From assembly GCA_014378485.1 (NCBI GenBank), contig JACMNO010000084.1:1-42753 (forward strand): 42,753 nucleotides of DNA, written 5' to 3'. A program made the translations under genes and the position numbers. A model generated the notes under the pieces. The model did no database searches. It saw nothing but the letters and a program-made list of their open reading frames with translations, and had not been told where the DNA came from. Shown here piece after piece: positions 16,084-23,700 of the stretch. The stretch's first letter is position 1. Every line of letters starts with the position of its first letter. This stretch comes from Bacteroidia bacterium. GTDB taxonomy: Bacteria > Bacteroidota > Bacteroidia > B-17B0 > Aurantibacillaceae.

Positions 16084-16720
16084 ACTCGTGTCTTTTTTTC
16101 CTTAAATTGACATTAATCGCAATGGAAGCGGCGCCCAATGCCAAACCAAGAGCACCAAATATAACCGGGGGGCCAGCAAAAATTGGATCAACATTACTCT
16201 GATAACTTAAGGAACTAACTGCTGAATATAATAAAGCTCCTCCAATCGCTACTCCACCAAAAATAATAGCTCCTGTTCGCGTCCCATCTTGGTGTCTTTT
16301 TAATCCTCTGATCTCATTCGCCGATCGCATAAGTTGGTCCCTCCTTGAGGGATCGGGATGCCTGTCAATTAAACTGACAAAAGACCCATATCTTTTTTTT
16401 GTGTCTGCATAATTAATTTTTTCAGTATTAATATCTACAACGTTATTATAAACCGTAAATGATTGCTGATTAACAGGCGGTACTTCTGATTTAATAACTT
16501 CCGTATACCCGTTTTTATAAATGATTTTTTCAACATCATTTTTGCTGGTGATATACATTGGCCCGTCCAACAAATCCATTTTTTTAAACTGAATTTCAGT
16601 TTGCGAAACTTCTTTTACCTGAACGATCAGCTTTTGCTTATCTTTTAAAAACAAGGTATCTTGCGCCTGACCAACCAGGCTAAACAGAAAACAGATTAGG
16701 GCCAATTTTACACAAGTCAT
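16061..16720 (-). CDS. Small membrane protein, paralog D of a four-gene cassette
   Basis: The 219-residue product has a signal peptide ending GQAQD, the beta domain (DTLFLKDKQKLIVQVKEVS ... IQFKKMDLLDGPMYITSKNDVEKIIYKNG), and a helical middle with SLIDRHPDPSRRDQL. Two glycine-rich hydrophobic helices (GAIIFGGVAIGGALL and PPVIFGALGLALGAASIAI) and a basic tail ending LYNQ follow. The FKKMDLLDGP box matches YKRMDLMDSP in paralog A. It is first of the four in transcription order, 23 bp after the aminotransferase stop, so a shared transcript is likely. Function unknown. Confidence 0.75.
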   Translation of the reverse strand: MTCVKLALICFLFSLVGQAQDTLFLKDKQKLIVQVKEVSQTEIQFKKMDLLDGPMYITSKNDVEKIIYKNGYTEVIKSEVPPVNQQSFTVYNNVVDINTEKINYADTKKRYGSFVSLIDRHPDPSRRDQLMRSANEIRGLKRHQDGTRTGAIIFGGVAIGGALLYSAVSSLSYQSNVDPIFAGPPVIFGALGLALGAASIAINVNLRKKRHEFVNLYNQ

Positions 16721-16743
16721 AATTTAAAAGAAGTTTTAATAAT

Positions 16744-17886
16744 TTACAATGTACAAATTATTTCCGCGGCAATCTCCAATGTTTCTTCTTTTTTAGCAAA
16801 GCAAAAACGCAGGAGGTTTTGCTGAGTTTTCTCTGTGTAAAATACTGATAATGGTATAGCCGCAATTCCTTTTTCTTTTGTTAATCGCACTGCAAATTCA
16901 GTATCTTTTTCGTCAGTGATTTTTTTATAACTCAATAACTGAAAATAAGTTCCGTTACACGGCTCTATCACAAAACGAGAAGGAGATATCAGTTTCCTGA
17001 AATAATCTCTTTTAGATTGATAGAATTGATGGAGGCCTTTATAAATCAATTCATCTTTTAAGTACTCAGCTAAAGCTAATTGAAAAGGGTGATTAACAGA
17101 GAACACTAAAAACTGATGTATTTTTCTAAACTCCGACATTAATTCTATTGGTGCCGCCACATAACCTATTTTCCAACCGGTAGCATGAATAGTTTTTCCG
17201 AAAGATGAAACAATAATGGATTGACCAGAAAGGCTTTTAAAACGCGCTACGCTTTGGTGGGCTTGGCCCTCAAATACCATATGTTCATACACTTCATCAC
17301 TGATTACAATAATATTTTTTCCGGAAATCAGTTTTTCCAATGTCAGAAGATCCTTTTCTGATAAGGTTGCTCCACTGGGATTGTGAGGAGAATTAATAAG
17401 AATCATTTTAGTTTTGTCATTGATCACATTTTTTACCAAGTCCCAATTAATTGTAAAGCCCGGGTATTGAAGTGGAATAGATCTTACTGTACCTCCGTTT
17501 ACTTCAATAGCAGGTATATAAGAATCATAGGCCGGCTCAAAAACAATCACTTCATCACCTTTATTTATAAAAGCAGCCAGAGCTGTATAAATTCCCTGCG
17601 TAGCTCCTGCTGTAATAGTTATTTCCGTTTCAGGATGATAATTAGCGCCATAACAGTTTTGCATTAATATCACTATTTGCTCGCGTAAAGCTAATGCACC
17701 CTGCATAGGAGCGTATTGATTAAATCCTTCGCTGGTGTATTTTTGCGTAAGTTCCAATAATTTTGGATCACAATTAAAATCCGGGAAGCCCTGTGAAAGA
17801 TTAATAGCACTATATTCCCTTGCCAAAGCACTCATCACAGAAAATATTGAAGTGCCAACCTTTGGTAATTTTGAAGAAAACCCCAT
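16744..17886 (-). CDS. PLP aminotransferase, methionine/glutamine (YbdL/KAT) type
   Basis: The 380-residue product is a fold-type I class I/II aminotransferase with LSQGFPDF near the N-terminus, ITAGATQGIY, NSPHNPSG, ISDEVYEHMVF and the PLP lysine in SSFGKTIHATGWK (K231). The LSQGFPDF and FGKTxHATGWK forms are typical of YbdL and kynurenine/glutamine transaminase K relatives, which transaminate methionine, its keto acid, or aromatic residues with glutamine as donor. Such a reaction yields alpha-ketoglutaramate, the substrate of the omega-amidase encoded in the same run. The ATG at 17886 (MGFSSKLPKVG) is chosen; upstream extension of the frame would run through tRNA-Cys. Cytoplasmic. The donor and acceptor pair is inferred from family and context. 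Confidence 0.88.
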   Translation of the reverse strand: MGFSSKLPKVGTSIFSVMSALAREYSAINLSQGFPDFNCDPKLLELTQKYTSEGFNQYAPMQGALALREQIVILMQNCYGANYHPETEITITAGATQGIYTALAAFINKGDEVIVFEPAYDSYIPAIEVNGGTVRSIPLQYPGFTINWDLVKNVINDKTKMILINSPHNPSGATLSEKDLLTLEKLISGKNIIVISDEVYEHMVFEGQAHQSVARFKSLSGQSIIVSSFGKTIHATGWKIGYVAAPIELMSEFRKIHQFLVFSVNHPFQLALAEYLKDELIYKGLHQFYQSKRDYFRKLISPSRFVIEPCNGTYFQLLSYKKITDEKDTEFAVRLTKEKGIAAIPLSVFYTEKTQQNLLRFCFAKKEETLEIAAEIICTL

Positions 17887-17896
17887 AAAAATAAAT

Positions 17897-17929
17897 TTGC
17901 TACAAGTAACGAAAAAATTATTACATTTG
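17897..17929 (+). promoter_or_regulatory. Promoter of tRNA-Cys
   Basis: TTG (17897-17899), 22 bp, then TACATTTG (17922-17929), an exact TAnnTTTG. The box ends 12 bp before the first base of the tRNA. It lies in the short divergent gap in front of the aminotransferase gene. Confidence 0.55.
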
Positions 17930-17941
17930 AAGTCTAAAAAT

Positions 17942-18012
17942 GGTCCTGTGGCCGAGTGGTTAGGCACAGCTCTGCAAAAGCTGCTACTCCAGTTCGAACC
18001 TGGACGGGACCT
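17942..18012 (+). tRNA. tRNA-Cys (anticodon GCA)
   Basis: A complete 71-nt cloverleaf. Acceptor arms GGTCCTG and CGGGACC pair (one G-T), the D arm is GCC-GAGTGGTTA-GGC, and the anticodon stem CAGCT/AGCTG encloses CTGCAAA with GCA at 17974-17976. The T arm is TCCAG-TTCGAAC-CTGGA. The discriminator base is T, as required for tRNA-Cys. The next bases are CAA, so the CCA end is not encoded. Confidence 0.95.
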
Positions 18013-18022
18013 CAAGGAAAAG

Positions 18023-18055
18023 CCCTCTGAATCAAATGATTTTAGAGGGTTTTTT
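18023..18055. terminator. Intrinsic terminator shared by tRNA-Cys and the DUF418 gene
   Basis: CCCTCT (18023-18028) pairs with AGAGGG (18044-18049), followed by six T on the plus strand; the minus-strand reading also ends in a short T-run (CTTTTCC). The DUF418 stop codon (18032-18034) lies in the loop, so the structure can end transcription from both sides. Confidence 0.7.
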
Positions 18056-19381
18056 GTTTATGGCTGCTACTTTGTAATCCTTACCATAAGTCAATCGTTT
18101 CCACAACCACTCTAATGGGCCCATTTGAAAAAATTTAAAATACATCCAGCTATAGCAAATTTGAATGCCCCAAATGATAATTACAATTAAAAATAATCCT
18201 TTGGCGTCATAATGGCCATAATGATTTAATCCAAAACCAAAAAAATAGAACGAACATAATATTGTTTGCATCACATAATTGGTTAAAGCCATCCTGCCTA
18301 CATTAGCAAATAACGATAAAAAACTCTTCAACCAATTAACCCTGGATAACAATAGTATAGCTGATGCATAGCTAACTGTTAATACAATTCGTCCTATGCC
18401 TCCAATATGATTGATGCTAAACACTCTGTTTTCCATGGCATTTATTAATTCTGATTGTGTGTAAACCATCTTCAATACTGAAATTCCGCATAATGTAATT
18501 CCCAGCGGAATTCCTATAAAAGTAAAAACCCGATAAAAATTTACGCTAACTTTTTCCTGAAAAAACCCAAATTTAAACAAAGCCATTCCCAGTAAAATAG
18601 TAGCAAACGATTCCCATAAGGCCATAAAAAAATCTTTGGTATGGTATGGTATTATTTCTTCCGCATTTTTTTCAAGTATAGTAAGGTAATCCGACTTCAT
18701 TTTAACTTCTCTGCTATAAACATTTTCTGTCAGATTATTTATGTGGTTTTTAGAGAAAGGTAAAAATGTTCCTGATACTTCTTTAAACTCATCATACGCT
18801 GCTTTTTGTTCATCATTGATCGGTTTACTTTCTTTTATTAGTTGTGCAACTTTCTTGTATTCATTGTATTTTTCTTTGCGTTCTAAAAATGGGCTTCCGC
18901 TAAAATATATTACAATTGCTAAAATTGACAATGACGTTAATAACAAATACCGGGGCTTCATTGTGCGAAAAGCAAATGCAAAAATACCACACATAGCATA
19001 TTCATATAACACATCTCCTGTCCATAAAAAAACATAGGCATCAACCAAACCAAACAACAAGAGCCACAACATTCGTTTAAAATATAAATCTGCTACCTGA
19101 ATGGAATTATCACTTTTATTTTCTATAAACAGCATCAATCCTGCACCAAATAAAAGTGTAAATAGCCCCCTCATTTTTCCGTCAAATAGAATCATGGAGC
19201 TTTTAAATATTAATCCATTAAGAGTTGCTTGTCCTTTAAGAGCATCATGCCAATACAGAAAAAACTCATGAGTTGAAAATCCAGGGATATTCATCAATAT
19301 AATACCCAAAACAGCTAAACCACGCATCACGTCCATTGACTGAATTCGTTGATCTAATTTAACGGAAGTGATTTGTGACAT
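18032..19381 (-). CDS. DUF418 family membrane protein (YeiB-like)
   Basis: The 449-residue product starts with the family signature RIQSMDVMRGLAVLGIILMNIPGF and contains KMRGLFTLLFGAG near residue 70, several membrane helices and, near the C-terminus, GRMALTNYVMQTIL, all typical of DUF418/YeiB proteins. These inner-membrane proteins are related to acyltransferase-3-type membrane enzymes but have no established reaction. A long soluble insertion between helices (about residues 165-240, rich in Lys and Glu) is likely extracytoplasmic. Convergent with tRNA-Cys. The ATG at 19381 is well supported because the signature follows at once. Confidence 0.88.
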   Translation of the reverse strand: MSQITSVKLDQRIQSMDVMRGLAVLGIILMNIPGFSTHEFFLYWHDALKGQATLNGLIFKSSMILFDGKMRGLFTLLFGAGLMLFIENKSDNSIQVADLYFKRMLWLLLFGLVDAYVFLWTGDVLYEYAMCGIFAFAFRTMKPRYLLLTSLSILAIVIYFSGSPFLERKEKYNEYKKVAQLIKESKPINDEQKAAYDEFKEVSGTFLPFSKNHINNLTENVYSREVKMKSDYLTILEKNAEEIIPYHTKDFFMALWESFATILLGMALFKFGFFQEKVSVNFYRVFTFIGIPLGITLCGISVLKMVYTQSELINAMENRVFSINHIGGIGRIVLTVSYASAILLLSRVNWLKSFLSLFANVGRMALTNYVMQTILCSFYFFGFGLNHYGHYDAKGLFLIVIIIWGIQICYSWMYFKFFQMGPLEWLWKRLTYGKDYKVAAINKKPSKII

Positions 19382-19584
19382 CTTGTTTAAGCCTTATATC
19401 TAAAGTACATTATTTAAATTAAAAACCGAAGTTTAATTTGTTCGGCGTAAAAAATAGCTTAATCAATCCGAAATTATCTCCTTCTTTAAAAAATGCAACA
19501 TAATTATAAAAAGCTATAAGGCTTTTCATTTCCATTTATGACAATTTTGCAGAATAACTTTTTAACCTTTAAAAATAAAATATC

Positions 19585-20040
19585 ATGGAAACGACAGAAA
19601 AGACAAACACCGCAGTAAGAGATCTTGTTATTATTAATAATGACCGTACTGAAGGCTATAAAACAGCTGCTACAGAAACTAAAGAAGCTGACTTGAAAGC
19701 ATTGTTCAACCGATACAGTGAACAAAGCATGGGCTTTGCCAGCGAATTAAAACAGTTTATCACTGATGCAGATGATATGCCAAAATCAGATGAAACAAAA
19801 AACACCGGTAAATTATACCGTGTGTGGATGGATGTAAAGGCTGCTATTACTGCAAACAATCGCAAAGCAGTTTTATCTTCATGCGAATTTGGAGAAGACA
19901 AAGCAAAACAAACCTATGATGATGTATTAAAAAATACCGAAGGTTTAGCTTCAAACATTATTAATATTATCACCAAACAAAAAGCTGAACTACAAAAAGC
20001 ACATGACGAAGTAAAAGCGTTACGTGATAGTTGTAAATAA
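19585..20040 (+). CDS. PA2169/DUF2383 family four-helix-bundle protein
   Basis: The 151-residue product, without signal peptide or cysteine motif, is predicted almost wholly helical. The N-terminal LVIINNDRTEGYKTAA, the central FNRYSEQSMGFASEL, and the later GKLYRVWMDVKAAI and ILSSCEFGEDKAKQTY-like segments match the PA2169 family, a ferritin-like four-helix bundle. Members are often stress-induced, and their function is not known. It is followed 20 bp later by a strong intrinsic terminator, so it is probably a single-gene unit. Confidence 0.88.
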   Translation: METTEKTNTAVRDLVIINNDRTEGYKTAATETKEADLKALFNRYSEQSMGFASELKQFITDADDMPKSDETKNTGKLYRVWMDVKAAITANNRKAVLSSCEFGEDKAKQTYDDVLKNTEGLASNIINIITKQKAELQKAHDEVKALRDSCK

Positions 20041-20059
20041 TTTATTAAATTCTGCTTAT

Positions 20060-20085
20060 AAAACCCAGGCTCACACCTGGGTTTT
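20060..20085 (+). terminator. Intrinsic terminator after the PA2169-family gene
   Basis: A perfect 10-bp stem AAAACCCAGG (20060-20069) / CCTGGGTTTT (20076-20085) with a 6-nt loop; the right arm ends in the T-run. Confidence 0.85.
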
Positions 20086-20185
20086 ATTGTTTAAAATAAT
20101 ACCAAATTATTGTATTTCAATGTATGCAAGAATTTATCAATCTAAAAGGCATTTAATAAGCAGGCTATTGTATCCTCTTTTTAGT

Positions 20186-20689
20186 TTAGCTTATTGATTT
20201 CAAATAGTTTTCCCATTGTGCAAACGTAGCACCAAAACCTGCCTGCATATTGGTATGCATCGCTTCAAAGAAGTTCAATTCCTCTTCTGTGGCGTAAAGA
20301 GGCAACCCTTTAAGAGTTAGTGTCGTTTTTCCATTTTCTTCATCAAAGGTCCAGGTATTCAAAACTTCCATTGGGAAGGTAACGGCAAAAGGCGCTCTGA
20401 TAAGATTACCATCTTTATCAGCGAAACCATTAGTAAAAATAATTTTACCAAAAGGAGAAACTTCCTTATAGTGAAAAATGCCATACATTTCATGACCTTC
20501 GGAAGAAATCATTTTTTAATGAAACTTCCCTCCATTCCGGACATCAAGTGTAATCACTTCTAGCTTCATGCCCGCGGGTCCCCACCAATGTGCCAAATGT
20601 TCAACTTCTGTAAATGTTTTAAATACCAGTTCTGGAGTGGCATTTAATATTCGCGTGATTTTAAGTTCTCGACTGTTATTTGTTTCCAT
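20186..20689 (-). pseudogene. SRPBCC (AHSA1/CalC-like) gene with in-frame stop codon
   Basis: Read from the ATG at 20689, codons 1-57 encode a normal family N-terminus (RELKITRILNATPELVFKTF ... HLAHWWGPAGMKLEV ... DVRNGGKFH). Codon 58 (20518-20516) is TAA. The frame continues unchanged as KMISSEGHEMYGIFHYKEVSPF ... LNTWTFDEENGKTTLTL to a natural stop at 20186. Family members have Tyr, Ser or similar right after GGxFH, so TAT or TAC to TAA is a one-base change. Everything else looks intact, 167 codons in all, as expected for the family. It could be a recent pseudogene, a strain-specific nonsense mutation or a sequencing error. The downstream part has its own ATG at codon 60 but would lack the first half of the helix-grip fold. 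Members bind lipids or other hydrophobic ligands. Confidence 0.8.
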
Positions 20690-21057
20690 GTTTTAATGTA
20701 TTATTTCTGTCTGTTAAGTGTATATCAAAAAACAAATTTATGGTATCCTTTTTTATTTTCAATTTTTCTATATTATTTAAACCCATCCAACGTTTGCAGT
20801 AGAGTAATTCAATTTTTTAAACCAAATTAAATGTTTTGTAAATTATTGGATTGCTAGTCGATTCTTTTTAAATAATAATATTAGGGTTCTTCATTCCTTA
20901 AAGTAGGCATCAAATTACTGCTGATCTTCTGTTTAAAACATCTTCAATAACCATTTACTTTTCACCAATATTTTCTAATCACCATAATAAAATAAGTATG
21001 TTTTTTTATTCAATCAATTTACTCTAAATTTATTGAATCACTTTTAGAAACTAAATT
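20690..21057. other. Intergenic region, 368 bp
   Basis: AT-rich divergent spacer between the broken SRPBCC gene and the first phosphatase gene. The best promoter candidate for the latter is TAAATTTA (21025-21032), one mismatch from TAnnTTTG, without a TTG at the proper distance. No gene or repeat found. Confidence 0.4.
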
Positions 21058-23487
21058 ATGAAAAAACTCTTATCAAAATATGGATTTTGTTTTTTTCTAG
21101 TCCTCTATTTGTTACCTACATCTCTAACAGCGCAGAAATATGCTGACAAAACTATATATTTAATTGATTCATTAACTTTAAATAAACTCAATAATAGCGA
21201 TAAAAATCTTATTGATTCAATCGTGAAACTCTACCATCAAACAAAATCTGACACCTCAAAATATAGACTTATTGAATATTTAGTAGAGCAATGTTCAAAT
21301 AGTTTTGTATGGCCAAGGTACAACGATTTTTTATTAGTTCAATTAGAACAAAAACTATCAGGTAAAAATTTAAATCAAAAAGAATTTTACGCCTATCAAA
21401 AAACCTTAGCTGGTGCATATAATAACAAAGGTTATTTATACGGAGAACAGGGCAACATTGAAAGTCAGATTATATATTACATTCGATCACTCACTCTCAG
21501 AAAAAAAATAAAGGACAAAACAGGTGCCGCTGCATCACTAAATAACATTGGTTTTGCTTATAAAATCAAAGGGGATATTAAAAGTGCCTTAAATTACTAT
21601 AATCAGTCGGCCTCCATATATCAAGAATTAAAAGATACAAACGGGATTGCCTTATCTAACACCAATATGGGCGTATTGTATGAAAACCTTGGTGATATTA
21701 AACAAGCGGCTAGGTGTTATGATGTATCATTGCATATTTATGAATCTTTAAAAGATAAAAAGGGTGTTTCACAGGCTTATTACAATTTAGGGAGTTTATA
21801 TAAAACACAGGACGATATTCAAAAATCATTTGAATATTATCGGAAATCATTAGCGCTTAGAATAGAAATTGAATATGGTTCAGGAATAGGATTTTGCTAT
21901 AGCAATATTGGCCAATTATTTCAAAAACAAAATAATCAGGATAGTGCTTTGTTTTATTTTAATAAAGCCTTGACTTATTTAAAAGGTGTACATAAAATTG
22001 GTGAATCCTCAACCTTAGCAAATATTGGCAATGCTTTAATTAATAAAGGACAGTCTAAGGAGGCTATATCTTATCTGGAACAAGCCATAAAAATTCAGGA
22101 AGAAATTGAGCACAAACAAGGTTTAGCATCTGCTACAACTAATTTAGCCCGAGCATTATTTTTGACTAATCAATTACAAAAATCAAAAGTAATCGCATTA
22201 AAAAGTTTGAAAATTTCGCAAGATATTGGTTTTCCTGGTAACATCAGGGATGCTGCAAAAATACTAACTGATATTGCAAAAAAAGAAAATGATTATAAAT
22301 CCGGACTCTCCGCGTTTGAACTATACATATCTATGCGAGATAGTATTAAAAATGATGAAAATGAGAAGAGTTCATTTAAACAACAAACTAAATATGAGTA
22401 CGAAAAAACGCAAGCGGTTAAAGATGCAGAACATACTAAACAAGTTGAATTAATTGCCGAAAAAGAAGAAAAACAACGTTTCATTTCTTTAGGAATAGGA
22501 GTTGGTTTATTATTAGTCCTTGCTTTAGCATTTGTAATTTATAACCGATTAAAGATTTTACGAAAGCAAAAAAACATTATCGAAAACCAAAAACTTGAAG
22601 TTGAATCTCAAAAAAGAAACGTAGAGGAGGCGCATCATCAATTATCTGAAAAAAACAAGGAAGTGATGGATAGTATTAATTACGCTAAAAAAATTCAAAA
22701 GGCTTTGTTAAAAAATGAAAAGCATGAAAGCAAACACCTTCCAGAACATTTTATTTTATTTAAGCCAAAGGATATTATTAGTGGCGATTTTTATTGGGTT
22801 TTAGAAAAAAATAATTATTTATACCTGGCAGCAGCGGATTGTACCGGCCATGGCGTACCTGGCGCTTTGTTAACAATGCTCGGCACAAGTTTTTTAAACG
22901 AAATAAATGCGTGCGAAGAAATATTAAAACCTGCCGAAATTCTTGATCAATTAAGAAATAGGTTCATAAAAGAACTTAATCAAACCGGAATGGAAGGGGA
23001 AAATAAAGATGGTATGGACATTTCATTAATAAGAATTCGATTATCTGAAAATTCCTTATATAGTGAAACAACTGAATTAATGTGGGCAGGAGCAAATAAT
23101 CCTTTATACTTAATTTCAAAAACCAACGATATTCTTCAAACAATCGGTGATAATAAAACACGGTTAATAAAAAACAGTGCTGTAATTACAGCTGTATTAC
23201 CCACTAAACAACCAATTGGGTATTACAGTCAAATGAGTCCTTTTAAAAATCACACACTAACTTTAAACAAAGGCGATTATATTTGCTTGTTTACGGATGG
23301 ATATGCTGATCAGTTTGGTGGGCCAAAAGGAAAAAAATACAAGTATAGCGCCTTTAAAGAAAAATTACTTTCAGTGTGGGAATTACCAATGGAAGAACAA
23401 AAAAATCAATTGCTAACCGAACATAGCCAATGGAAAGGTCAGTTAGAACAAGTGGACGATGTTTGTGTCATTGGTATCCGTATTTAA
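21058..23487 (+). CDS. TPR-sensor SpoIIE/PP2C-type serine phosphatase (1)
   Basis: Product of 809 residues: a signal peptide ending LTAQ, a periplasmic array of TPR repeats (about 115-420, with LNNIGFAYKIKGD and YYNLGSLYKTQDD as examples), one membrane helix (about 476-497) and a coiled coil (about 500-545). A cytoplasmic SpoIIE-type PP2C domain (about 555-809) follows. Metal-binding aspartates are visible in GDFYW (D577), ADCTGHG (D594), DGMD and the final QVDD. An outside signal sensed by the TPR region would thus control dephosphorylation inside, most likely of an anti-sigma-antagonist-type protein, but no STAS or anti-sigma gene is in the window. A 15-residue expansion sits between LYLIS and KQPIG compared with the third phosphatase. 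A truncated AlkB gene overlaps its stop codon. Confidence 0.88.
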   Translation: MKKLLSKYGFCFFLVLYLLPTSLTAQKYADKTIYLIDSLTLNKLNNSDKNLIDSIVKLYHQTKSDTSKYRLIEYLVEQCSNSFVWPRYNDFLLVQLEQKLSGKNLNQKEFYAYQKTLAGAYNNKGYLYGEQGNIESQIIYYIRSLTLRKKIKDKTGAAASLNNIGFAYKIKGDIKSALNYYNQSASIYQELKDTNGIALSNTNMGVLYENLGDIKQAARCYDVSLHIYESLKDKKGVSQAYYNLGSLYKTQDDIQKSFEYYRKSLALRIEIEYGSGIGFCYSNIGQLFQKQNNQDSALFYFNKALTYLKGVHKIGESSTLANIGNALINKGQSKEAISYLEQAIKIQEEIEHKQGLASATTNLARALFLTNQLQKSKVIALKSLKISQDIGFPGNIRDAAKILTDIAKKENDYKSGLSAFELYISMRDSIKNDENEKSSFKQQTKYEYEKTQAVKDAEHTKQVELIAEKEEKQRFISLGIGVGLLLVLALAFVIYNRLKILRKQKNIIENQKLEVESQKRNVEEAHHQLSEKNKEVMDSINYAKKIQKALLKNEKHESKHLPEHFILFKPKDIISGDFYWVLEKNNYLYLAAADCTGHGVPGALLTMLGTSFLNEINACEEILKPAEILDQLRNRFIKELNQTGMEGENKDGMDISLIRIRLSENSLYSETTELMWAGANNPLYLISKTNDILQTIGDNKTRLIKNSAVITAVLPTKQPIGYYSQMSPFKNHTLTLNKGDYICLFTDGYADQFGGPKGKKYKYSAFKEKLLSVWELPMEEQKNQLLTEHSQWKGQLEQVDDVCVIGIRI

Positions 23488-23681
23488 TGCTAATAAAACC
23501 AATGGATTTTTTCAGTTATGATCAAATTATAAACCTTTTGCCCTACGATGGTAATGTATATTACTATGGAAAAGTTTTGCCAGGTAATGAAGCAAATTTT
23601 TATTTTAATGAATTATATAATACAATTGAATGGAGAAACGATGAGGGAGTAATATTCGGAAAACATATCGTAACTCAATAA
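23487..23681 (+). pseudogene. Truncated AlkB-like dioxygenase (N-terminal fragment)
   Basis: From the ATG overlapping the phosphatase stop (TAATG, 23485-23489) or from 23502 (MDFFSYDQI), the frame encodes about 60 residues. They align with the first 60 of the complete AlkB-like gene at 26000 (NLLPYxGxVxYxGKVL ... ELYNTIEWRNDExVIFGKHI). It stops at TAA just where the complete copy continues TNRKVAWYGD. The iron-binding HxD...H and arginine motifs are all lost, so it cannot be an active dioxygenase. The DNA has drifted considerably from the full copy, so the truncation is not recent. It ends 19 bp before the stop of the convergent second phosphatase. Confidence 0.8.
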
Positions 23682-23700
23682 AATTCAGAAAATGTTGTCT

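Noticed and set aside
17887..18015. N-terminal extension of the aminotransferase by 43 codons
   Set aside because: It would be read through the complement of a perfect tRNA-Cys; the family begins at the ATG at 17886.
17735..18115. Plus-strand frame of 126 codons across the tRNA
   Set aside because: It is antisense to the aminotransferase and overlaps tRNA-Cys and a terminator; no family features.
21400..22300. Repeated units in the phosphatase genes as a possible CRISPR or satellite array
   Set aside because: The period and consensus are those of 34-residue TPR repeats, degenerate at DNA level.
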